DNA of 64,000 nt from Amyloporia xantha. Its lineage: Eukaryota > Basidiomycota > Agaricomycetes > Polyporales > Adustoporiaceae. The translations under genes and the position numbers were made by a program. The notes below the pieces were generated by a model, which worked only from the letters and a program-made list of their open reading frames with translations, did no database searches and was not told the origin of the DNA. Within the stretch, counting starts at the first letter, position 1, and the number at the start of each line of letters is the position of its first letter. Positions 1-9,045 of this stretch are shown here, piece by piece. Location of the stretch: assembly GCA_036971615.1 (NCBI GenBank), contig JAYKKR010000030.1, positions 372,001 through 436,000 of the forward strand. The letters are read 5' to 3'.

Positions 1-3000
1 GGGACCGTGAGTGCCCGCATTGGAACGAATATCGATTGCGTAGGAACGTCAACTCCTTGTCCGCCGAACATGATACGGACCCAGCCGAGAACAAAGACTA
101 TGATGTAGCTTTCGTAGCGTACGTCCGTAGCCAAAATGCATCTCTTTGGTCAGTTTCCTGGACGGCTAGTCGTCAGTTGGAGGGTGAGATGCTTCGAGTC
201 GATGGTCTTACACGAAACTCCATCCCTCGATCCCGGTGCGAGGAAGCCCCCGAGGATTCCATCGAACAGGTTGACCCTCTACCAGCTGACTCGCCCCACA
301 CCATCTTATGCCCGGGCGATGAAGAATCGGATGCGCGAGATGGCCTCGCCGCCCGACTAGCTGAGGCCCTAGCGGTTGACGGTTCGTTGGTGGAAGGAGA
401 TGCTCCCACTCCGTCCGCGCTAGCTAGCGCCGCTCACGTTTCCTCAGGCGGAGAGATCCCGTCTTCTTCCCCGTACAAAGAGCTTCCTCCTCCGTCTCCC
501 CCGAAGATAATCCCCCTACGGCGGACTAGAGACCCTCCGGCTGGACATTCCACCGTGGGAGTATCAGCCTTATCATTTGACGTTAGGTTCGGTTCCATCG
601 AAAGCCCCATCATACCATGCAGAGCGGACTCGGGAGCCGATATTTCTTTGATATCGAAAGAGTATCTCGAAAGCCTCTCGCCTGCCGCTCGTCCGGTAGT
701 TAGACAAGGATTGAGGATGAACCTCTTTCAGTTAACTAACGGGTTTAAGATTACAGGTTACGTTCAAGCTCCCGTATTGGTGGAAACGTTAGAAGGGGAT
801 TTCCTAGAAATGTTGGCGGAATGTTACGTCGTGCCGGGAATGACTTCCCCTCTCCTCTTAGGTGAGGACTTTCACGTGAACTATGAACTGAGCGTTTTGC
901 GCAGTGTACAGGAAGGATCGACGATCAAAGTCGGGAGAACGGGTTACTCTATCCAAGCTTCTTCCTCTTTGCCTAAAGAACGCCCCAACTTGCGAGTCTT
1001 CGGGCGCGGAGCAGAAGCTAGTTATGTGCGAGCCAAGACTCACCGTAGGAATCAAAACAAGAGACGTTGTTCGCGGCTCAAGGCGGAGCGGCCTTCAGCT
1101 CGGGCAGCGAAGGACGTGCACATATCTCCGCACTCTTGCGCACCCGTTCCGGTAGACGTTTCGTTCGCCCGTAACTATGAATGGTTCGTCGAAAAGACCG
1201 TTCTCGGACAACCGGACGGAACCTTTTTATTAACAACTCCGACAATCATTGACGAGTCTCACGCTTACATTCCCGTGACGAACCCCACCGATCGCCCTTA
1301 CATCGTGCGGAAAGGCGAAGCCTTGGGAGAGCTTAAGGCTCCGAAGGAGTGGTTCTCCCAGTCCTCCCCTGAGTTGGTCTCGCACGCGTCGACCGTGCAG
1401 GCTTACATAAGGGGACAATTGGAGAAAGACAACGCCTCTCCAGAGGTTCCTTTGGAAGTCCCCCCTCCCGCAGATTCCGGGAAGAGTGGATGGAAGGTCA
1501 CGCCTGAGGAAGAGGATTCCAAATGGGGCCCCAAGACGGCTGAAACTCCTGATCTTACCGTTCACCCCTCGGCCGAGTTGGAACGACTACTCGATATCGG
1601 TCCAGAATGGCCCAAGGAAGAGCGCATAGCCTTGGTCGAAATGCTGAAGCGTCGTCAAAACGTGTTCGCGTTCGACGGCCATTTGGGTCGTAACCCTACT
1701 GAAGTCGCTATCGACGTGCCCGAGGGTACTCGTCCGATATCATTGCCTATGTATTCAGCCTCTCCCGCGAAGCGTGAGGTTATCGACCAACAGCATGACT
1801 CTTGGCTCGCATTGGACGTAATCGAACCATCGCGCAGTCCTTGGGCTGCCCCGGTGCTAATCGCGTATCGGAACGGCAAGCCCCGCCTTTGCGTGGACTA
1901 CCGGCGGCTGAACGCCGTCTCCATTCCTGATGAGTTCCCGATTCCTCGGCAATCTGAAATACTGCAGGCCTTATCAGGGGCCCAAGTTCTTACTTCACTG
2001 GATGCTCTTTCTGGATTTACCCAACTCACGGTGGCAGAGAGGGACCGCGAGAAGACGGCGTTCCGCACTCATCGGGGTCTCTTCCAGTTCAAGCGCCTAC
2101 CATTCGGCCTTCGAAACGGGCCCTCTGCTTTTCAACGGGTTATGCAGGGAGTGTTGGCTCCGTACCTATGGCTTTTCACTTTGGTCTACATAGATGATAT
2201 AGTAGTATTTTCTAAATCTTGGACGGAGCACGTCGAACACTTGGACTTGGTGCTGAAAGCTGTGGAAGAGTCGGGGATTACGCTGTCTCCCAACAAGTGC
2301 CATTTTGGGTACACGTCTATCCTCCTGCTGGGGCAGAAGGTCTCGCGCCTCGGATTTTCTACTCACGAAGAGAAAGTCGAAGCAATCATCAAACTGGCTC
2401 GGCCCTCCAAGGTTTCGGAATTACAGACTTTCCTAGGGATGGTTGTCTACTTTTCCGCGTACATTCCATACTTCTCGTTCATCGCATCCCCTCTATTCGA
2501 ATTGCTGCGCAAAGACAGAAGATGGGAATGGACGGCCGCTTGCGAAGTCGCTTGGGAACAGGCCAAACTCGCGTTGCAATCCGCTCCTGTTCTCGCCCAC
2601 GCTTTGTCAGGGGGAACCTACAGGCTATACTCAGACGCTTCGGATATCGCTCTCGGCTGTTGTCTACAACAGGTCCAACCCATAACTGTGCGAGACTTGG
2701 CCGGGACACGTACCTACGACCGACTGCGTAAAGCTTTCGACGCGAGTCTTCCAGTTCCCAAACTAGTCTCACTGATCTCTTCCAAGTTCGACGACACGGG
2801 ACCCGCAGCGAGTTGGGCGGCCGATTTCGAAGACACGACCATGCAAGTGGAAAGAGTCGTAGCGTATTGGAGCCGCTCGTGCAAACCTGCCGAGCGGAAC
2901 TACTCTGCGACTGAACGAGAAGCCTTGGCGGCCAAAGAGGGATTAGTTCACTTTCAACCCTTCATTGAGGGCGAGAAAGTAATCCTCGTAACCGATCACG

Positions 3001-5120
3001 CTGCGCTTCAATGGGCGCGAACGTACGAGAACGCCAACCGTCGTTTGGCGGCCTGGGGGGCGGTTTTTGCAGCGTACTTACCTAATCTTGATATTGTGCA
3101 TCGCGCGGGAAGAGTGCATTCGAACGTGGACCCTTTGTCGCGTCTACCCAGACTTCCGCCTACTCACGACTCCCCTCTCGCGGACCGCTCCACGCCTATC
3201 GTTACCGACCAAAAGATCCCAGCCGCTCGAGAAGACGAGGCTGCTAGATCTCCTGCTCGCAAAATGGCTTACGTGATTAGCTCCTTCGCTAGTTGGGAAG
3301 ATGTCTTGGAAACGACCCCTTTCGCTGCGGACCTAGAGAATGACTCGTTTGCTCCCACTCCGGGTAGTCCTGGTCGGGAGGATCCCGAGAGTATAGGAAC
3401 GAGCGAGGGCCGCTCTTCCTCCCAGGGTAACTCTATTCACTTTGGCGAGGCAAATTCGGCCACGAAAGGTGTATTCATCGAAACTAAGACGGAGGAGTCT
3501 GACGGCCAGACCTTCTGTCTTGATTCTGTGGCTAATCCCGCGACTCGTAAGGTGGAGAAGAGCGACGCGTTTTTCACCAAAGTGCTAGTTCAATTAAGCC
3601 AAGACCTCCGACTCCGTTACATTGAAGGGTATCGAAAAGATCCTTTCTTCCGTACTAAGTGGACCAACGCGAGCAAGCCGGAGATTCCTTTGTTTGTGGG
3701 GCAATGCTTTTTCAAGGGCGAGGACGGACTCTTGTATTTCCGATCGGGACAAGATCCCGCTCGATTGTGCGTCCCCCGATCTGAGGTGTTTCCCTTGCTT
3801 TCTCGTATACACGACTCTCCGTTTGACTCGGCACACGAAGGACCCTACAAGCTCGCTCTCCGTATTAATCAACGGTTCTTTTGGCCCTCGTTGCGACAGG
3901 ACGTCAAGTATTACGTAGGAACTTGCGATGTATGCCAAAAGACCAAGGTTGATCATAGAGCCAAGGCTGGGTTACTGAGACCTAACCCCGTTCCCGACCG
4001 GCCGTATGAATGGGTGTCCTTCGACCTTATCACTGGTCTTCCGGAATCCGACGGGTACGACGCCGTCTTCGTTACGGTGGATCGATGCACCAAGCACGCT
4101 CAATTCCTGCCTTGCAAAGGAACGCTAACCAAGGAGGGATTCGCCAAGCTCTTCATCGACCAAGTTATATACAAATTCGGTATCCCCGACCATATCATCG
4201 CCGACCGGGACGCCCGATGGACTTCCGATTTTTGGAGAAACGTGGCCCAGGAGCTGGGAATTCACCTCAGTTTGTCCTCGTCACACCACCCTCAGCACGA
4301 CGGTCAAACTGAAATAGTGAATCAACAACTCGAAACAATGTTGCGAGCTTATACTCAAGGGGATCGACAGGGGTGGGCCAAATGGCTCCCGTCGTTAGCG
4401 CATGCCTACAACTCTTCGGTTCATTCATCGACGGGCTATGCTCCATACTTTCTGCTCTACGGATTTGATCCTAAAGGCTGGGCCGACTTTCTATCTGTGG
4501 AGAACCGTCATGAAAAGAGGCCCAACCACCCGACCGAGTCCGCGAACGACTTCGTACTGAGCTTGGAGCTTCATCGGAGAAGAGCGAGAGACGCAATCGC
4601 CATGGCTCAGCAATGGGCCGCTCTCCAGTACAATAAAGGTCGAAGGGAAGAAACCTTCCCCGTGGGCAGCCAAGTACTTTTGAACCCTCACAGTCTCGAG
4701 TTGGTTGACGTTAAAGGGACGGGTAAGAAGTTAGTGCAACGAATGCTAGGGCCGTTTACAGTACAGGAGAAGATAAACCCTTTGGTCTACCGGTTATCCA
4801 TCCCAGACATGTACCCTATGCACCCCGTGGTTAATATCCAACACCTGAGACGTTACCACGAACCAGATGTCAAATGGCAGGGAGCGATCGACAGACCGAT
4901 CCTCCCTGACCTCAGAGGTTCGGAATGGCGAGCCTCTGAAGAATATGAAGTGGATCGAATCGTGGCTTGGAGACGGAACCGTTCCCGACGCAACGCTATC
5001 GAATACTTGGTGCGCTGGAAGGGCTACGGACCCGAAGACGATACTTGGCAGACGGCGAGGGACTTGCGGAACGCGCACGAAATATTACGAGACTACCGCA
5101 AACGTCAAGGACTCCCTTGA
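1..5120 (+). CDS. G1 Ty3/gypsy chromovirus Gag-Pol polyprotein, 5' part outside window
   Basis: The frame is open to the left edge. Codons before position 36 give an R-E-C-P-H-W stretch that looks like the end of a CCHC zinc knuckle, so gag lies to the left and the TTG at 36 is not a real start. Counting residues from 36: retropepsin-like site DSGAD near 196; reverse transcriptase near 560-780 with LCVDYRRLN (about 618) and YIDD (about 717); RNase H from YSDASD (about 865), carrying an insert of about 70 residues before the TDHAALQW motif; integrase HHCC zinc site about 1258-1305; catalytic D, D, E near 1328, 1389 and 1425; and a C-terminal chromodomain (about 1634-1690) with LVRWKGYGPEDDTW. 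The reading frame is intact for about 1,700 codons. Chromodomains of this class usually steer integration to particular chromatin. The long post-pol ORF and the LTR at 8148 belong to the same element. Confidence 0.95.
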   Translation, partial: DRECPHWNEYRLRRNVNSLSAEHDTDPAENKDYDVAFVAYVRSQNASLWSVSWTASRQLEGEMLRVDGLTRNSIPRSRCEEAPEDSIEQVDPLPADSPHTILCPGDEESDARDGLAARLAEALAVDGSLVEGDAPTPSALASAAHVSSGGEIPSSSPYKELPPPSPPKIIPLRRTRDPPAGHSTVGVSALSFDVRFGSIESPIIPCRADSGADISLISKEYLESLSPAARPVVRQGLRMNLFQLTNGFKITGYVQAPVLVETLEGDFLEMLAECYVVPGMTSPLLLGEDFHVNYELSVLRSVQEGSTIKVGRTGYSIQASSSLPKERPNLRVFGRGAEASYVRAKTHRRNQNKRRCSRLKAERPSARAAKDVHISPHSCAPVPVDVSFARNYEWFVEKTVLGQPDGTFLLTTPTIIDESHAYIPVTNPTDRPYIVRKGEALGELKAPKEWFSQSSPELVSHASTVQAYIRGQLEKDNASPEVPLEVPPPADSGKSGWKVTPEEEDSKWGPKTAETPDLTVHPSAELERLLDIGPEWPKEERIALVEMLKRRQNVFAFDGHLGRNPTEVAIDVPEGTRPISLPMYSASPAKREVIDQQHDSWLALDVIEPSRSPWAAPVLIAYRNGKPRLCVDYRRLNAVSIPDEFPIPRQSEILQALSGAQVLTSLDALSGFTQLTVAERDREKTAFRTHRGLFQFKRLPFGLRNGPSAFQRVMQGVLAPYLWLFTLVYIDDIVVFSKSWTEHVEHLDLVLKAVEESGITLSPNKCHFGYTSILLLGQKVSRLGFSTHEEKVEAIIKLARPSKVSELQTFLGMVVYFSAYIPYFSFIASPLFELLRKDRRWEWTAACEVAWEQAKLALQSAPVLAHALSGGTYRLYSDASDIALGCCLQQVQPITVRDLAGTRTYDRLRKAFDASLPVPKLVSLISSKFDDTGPAASWAADFEDTTMQVERVVAYWSRSCKPAERNYSATEREALAAKEGLVHFQPFIEGEKVILVTDHAALQWARTYENANRRLAAWGAVFAAYLPNLDIVHRAGRVHSNVDPLSRLPRLPPTHDSPLADRSTPIVTDQKIPAAREDEAARSPARKMAYVISSFASWEDVLETTPFAADLENDSFAPTPGSPGREDPESIGTSEGRSSSQGNSIHFGEANSATKGVFIETKTEESDGQTFCLDSVANPATRKVEKSDAFFTKVLVQLSQDLRLRYIEGYRKDPFFRTKWTNASKPEIPLFVGQCFFKGEDGLLYFRSGQDPARLCVPRSEVFPLLSRIHDSPFDSAHEGPYKLALRINQRFFWPSLRQDVKYYVGTCDVCQKTKVDHRAKAGLLRPNPVPDRPYEWVSFDLITGLPESDGYDAVFVTVDRCTKHAQFLPCKGTLTKEGFAKLFIDQVIYKFGIPDHIIADRDARWTSDFWRNVAQELGIHLSLSSSHHPQHDGQTEIVNQQLETMLRAYTQGDRQGWAKWLPSLAHAYNSSVHSSTGYAPYFLLYGFDPKGWADFLSVENRHEKRPNHPTESANDFVLSLELHRRRARDAIAMAQQWAALQYNKGRREETFPVGSQVLLNPHSLELVDVKGTGKKLVQRMLGPFTVQEKINPLVYRLSIPDMYPMHPVVNIQHLRRYHEPDVKWQGAIDRPILPDLRGSEWRASEEYEVDRIVAWRRNRSRRNAIEYLVRWKGYGPEDDTWQTARDLRNAHEILRDYRKRQGLP

Positions 5121-5415
5121 AGTCGTCGGACGATAAACCATCCTCATTCTGGATCGAATACCTACACTCTTAGATTAGATTAGATATGTACCGCTACCCT
5201 AATTGGGAACGCGCGGGAGCACGTGCTCTGCGCGTTCCTCCTTCTGTTGATTTTCTCGATTCATTTCTCTCCTCTGTTTCATTCTTGCCTGTTCACTACT
5301 CTTGCTCGACGTTCCGAGCTGGAGTTATTCCTGCACCAGTCTCGAATCGCTCGACGTTCCAAGCCCCGCGCCCGCGTCTGCGTTCCAGACCGCTCGCCGC
5401 AATAGCTCGCCCCCG
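5121..5415 (+). other. Spacer between G1 pol and ORF3
   Basis: No gene is seen here. The stretch holds a short TTAGAT repeat (5171-5186) and a pyrimidine-rich tract (about 5240-5300) before the first ATG of ORF3 at 5416. The ORF3 frame is open back to about 5302 but has no ATG there. There is no room for an LTR, so pol and ORF3 lie in one element. Confidence 0.5.
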
Positions 5416-8271
5416 ATGACCTGCGACTCGCTGGCATTCAACACTACTTCGTCTCGTCCCCTCGATCTAGTTAGCGATATGCCCAGGCGAGTCAACGCTC
5501 GCGACGTCGCCTGGCGATTCTACCGGGGTCACCAAGTCGTCCGTTCTTACCTCAAACTGGCCGATGGACGTTTCGCGGTATCGCCTAACGCAGATTACAT
5601 CCCTATTATGCCACCGGCGCCCAATGAACTTCCGCAGACCTACTCAGACGGTCGGCGAGGAGTGCACGAGTGGACTCATCACCCGGGTTGGTACAAGGAG
5701 GAGCAAGCCCATCGCGCCTACGCGTACGAGCGCCACTCGCCAGAAGGACTTGTCGACCCAGCATACGTTACCTTGGAACCAGAAAACGATCTTCAGCAAC
5801 CTGTAACCTTCCATACCGGCAACTGGTCTAATCGACTAGGCTTACCGAATCGTCAGTTCTGGGACGCCCTCATCAATTTACTCGAAAACGAGCGCAGACT
5901 CGCATCGATTGCGGCACTGCGACCCGCAGGGAACGTCAGGATCAACCTGAACCCCCCGGAGATTGACACCTTGAAGGGAGTAGGTTGCCTATCTTTATCC
6001 CTCTTTCAACACCGGGAGAAGATAGCCACCTTGCAACGCTTTATCGTCGAGCTTCGTGCTTTCTCCTGGTATGATCATATCTGGGGGGCCTACCAATCGG
6101 GACATCTAGCCCAACCCCTTTCGGTTAATCCAGCCAGGGGGTGTTGGTTGACCACCGTGGACGAGAACACTCTCCGACGGTTAGTCTTTACGGGGGTCCC
6201 CGTCTGGTACGTCTCTGAGTCTGTCCTTCCTCCTCCTCACGCCGGCCTAGTGCAATACCGACCCATCGACGACCGACTCTCTCAAGAATATTGGGAGGAC
6301 GACATCCACCACGCTATGCCCCGGCACCTTATGACCGACAAAGCGAGGAGACGCCTGGAGAAGCAAGAACGCGAAATGGAGGCTTTGCACGAAGAAACGA
6401 CAATTTCGGACTGGGAGCCGGACGACGAAGGATGGTGCAACAGCGAGCGTCCGACGCTCCCTCCTGCAGTAAGTCGAATGTCCCCGACGATCGTCGACCC
6501 CTCGAACTGCGAGACGCCCGTTACCTCGTCGACGGACGAGGCTCTTGAATGAGTGGAACGGACGCGTTCCCGTCCTTCCTCTCTTGCAGCTCTAGACGCT
6601 ACGATACCTCTTTCCCCGGTCGCGTCTAACCCTGCACCCTATCCGAGCCTCCTACAACGAGTTGCCCCGTCGCTGAACCCGGAAGAACGAGAGGAACCAC
6701 GAGGGCGGCGCCTAGATGCATGCATACTAAAAACGAGCGTACCGACGTCGGCACCTTCGTCCTCAGGTAACGGGCGGAGTTATGCAGCACGGGTTACTCG
6801 TAAGACGCTTCGATCACATTCCCCGCGTCGGATTCGGAGAAACTCAGGGGCTAACCGATCTTACGATTATCGATGGGGTGCCCGTCGCTCGCGCTCACCG
6901 CGTCGACCTGACCCAGTTCGAGCCGTAACGCCTCCATCCCGCCGTCATGATCGCTCACCTGGTCGTCGGCCGGACTACCGATTGCCTTCGCGTCCGCTGC
7001 AACAAGGTTCAATTCGGCCACGGTCTCCGCGCTACGCTCGTGACGTACCCAGCAGGGATCGCCGACCCGAACCGTCCTGGCCTTACCGCCGTACGCTCGA
7101 GGATCGACTGTCTGATCCTAGAAGCAGAGACTCCTCGCCTCGCCCCCTGCGCCCCGAGTCGGATCGTACCCTCATCCACCGGCTGTCCGACCGGCAAGAC
7201 TTAATCAATCGCCTGGCGTCGACACCTTCGGAGAGCGAGCCTTCCAATCGGAGATCACCGACTTATTCGCCGCCTCCCGCCGTCACCCCTCCGCCCTCTC
7301 CTGTTGTCGCCCCTCCCCCGCCGCCGGTAGTGCTACCTACCCCGGTAGTTTCCGATTACCCCATGCCGGACGAGAGTGTTCCGATTCGGGTCCTTTTCGA
7401 CCCCAATGGTCACCCCATTCGCACCCGTCTTCCGGTGGATTCGGGCGTAGCCCTCAAAGCCTATCTGGCGTATAGATTCGAGCACGACCTCTCTGTGCAA
7501 GCGACGCACCAATTCTTTGAAACGGCTTCTGGGCCTACGCCAGTATTCCCCCCGATCACGCACTACGATCTTCCACCCGGGACACTCTTCCATCGTACTC
7601 TGACCACGGCTTACGAGACGGGCCTCATGTGGGTAAAAAACCGGCGTTTCTACCTGAAGATGTTCAATAACTCGCTGCCCGGGGAACGGAAGCCAAAGCT
7701 GGTTCGTGAATGGCGTAGCAGGCTCCGCCTGGGAAAATCTACGTGTCAAGCTCTTCGAAACTCGGGAGACTGCCGCCTTACGGAACGGGACTTGGTCGAG
7801 CGCAACCTCACCAACGTCTCTCCGACGGATCTGGAACGGATCGCCTGGGAGCTGGATACGTTCCACTTCCGACAGGATTTCGAGCGTCTCGCCGCCGCTC
7901 GCGATCGTGCGTTGCGTACCGCCCCTTACTACGACCGCCCGCAAACGTGGGCCACGTTACGAGACTCTATTCGGCGCGTCTGGGGTCCGGGGCTGGACAC
8001 CTTCCCGTCCTACGACGAGCCCCGGTTTCTCGATAGCTCCGACGACCTTCTCCGACTACGGCACTGGCGCGCCCTGGGACGCATCATGCTCGATTGGGAC
8101 TTGGATAATCTCACTCGTGAAGAGCTTCACCTCGCGCTGGGGGGCTCTGTGACGGACACCTCACAAGGCATACTGAGAGTATACGCTATGATGTTTCGAT
8201 CTACCTTTGGAACGCGCGAACCGACCCTCTTCACTCCGCGAAGTATCCTTCAGTACATAGTACAGACTTAG
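5416..8271 (+). CDS. G1 ORF3: large post-pol protein, interrupted by one in-frame TGA
   Basis: First ATG 5416. The frame runs to TGA 6550-6552 and resumes at the next codon in the same frame, open to 8271 (about 378 plus 572 codons). The N-terminal part has a segment around 6140-6215 with G-C-W-L-T and V-P-V-W-Y, followed by a charged, coiled-coil-like stretch (about 6340-6410). The middle (about 6760-7240) is very rich in Arg, Ser and Pro (SR-like); a Pro-rich hinge spans 7260-7360; the C-terminal 250 residues look folded. I see no signal peptide or membrane segment, so despite the env position this is not env-like. The last 41 codons lie inside the 3' LTR. The TGA could be a nonsense mutation or a readthrough site. 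Function is not recognised; I infer that it is element-encoded from its position, strand and spacing. Confidence 0.6.
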
Positions 8272-8635
8272 CTAAATACTTATATTTGGTAATCACGTGA
8301 CTAGTACTTACTTTACGCGTGTCGTGCATAGGAATGAGCATCCTTTTTACCACTCCTCTTTCTGCGTGTCTAAACACGGCTAGAGGACTTCGAGCCTCTG
8401 ACTCCTTTGACTGGAGTCTGAGTCTCCCCTTCCGAACTCACCGAACATCCTAGAGGTGTCGGCGACGTTCGATTCTCGTACTTCGCTGTCCCACGTCACT
8501 CTGACGCGTTCCGTCTAGTGACGCCGCAGCGCTGTCCTCCTTAGGCTCCTACAGAGCCCACCAAGATCGACTTCAGTGCTTAGGAGACCCGTTTATTCTT
8601 CTGAATTCGAGAGCTCCAACCCCTGAACTCTCACA
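8148..8635 (+). repeat. 3' LTR of G1 (488 bp)
   Basis: Begins TGTGAC and ends CTCACA (short inverted termini). It matches 19741-20228 on the other strand end to end at 488 bp, which fixes the borders. A small G-run just upstream (8139-8144) may be the polypurine tract. The base pairs after it (GGCGA) continue element E: E copy 2 shows the uninterrupted sequence near 26946, so G1 inserted into E. The matching 5' LTR and left TSD should lie left of the window. Confidence 0.85.
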
Positions 8636-9045
8636 GGCGATGTGTCGGCCCACTGCGCCATATTCTACCGCTATATTTTTGCCTGCTCTGTAGCTTCGGC
8701 CAACGCTATAATGTACCCTGTGGAGATGTGTTGGCCAACCACGCTATATTCTACCGCTATATTTTTGCCTGCTCTGTTCGGCTATATTTTACCCCTGGGC
8801 GGATGGGTTGGCCATTGCGCCATACATCAACACTATAATTCTCCCTGAACTCTACTGTCGGCTGATGTCTTCTACGACATTTCTATACACATAGTGTGTA
8901 CTGTATGCATTGCAATGACAAATATGCTTGAACACTGCCTGTTGTTGAGTTTCACATGATGTTTCATTTGTATCACCAATTAGACTACTCAAGCACAGAC
9001 AGTAATGGGATACATTGACAGTGTGATAACCAATATTTACTGTCT
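8636..9045 (-). repeat. E copy 1, subterminal repeats of the left end
   Basis: Holds at least two diverged units of roughly 100 bp, each with a GGCC core, TATATTTT and TGCCTGCTCTG. Nearly identical inverted sequence is at 26534-26946. No ORF of note. The outermost 130 bp present in copy 2 are missing here because G1 sits at the junction. Confidence 0.75.

Noticed and set aside
5186..5419. Short frames before ORF3
   Set aside because: Shadows of the leader in other frames; the first ATG in the long frame is at 5416.
8148..8635. Solo LTR with its own TSD
   Set aside because: Flanks GGCTC and GGCGA do not match. The left side is the end of G1 ORF3, so this is the 3' LTR of G1.
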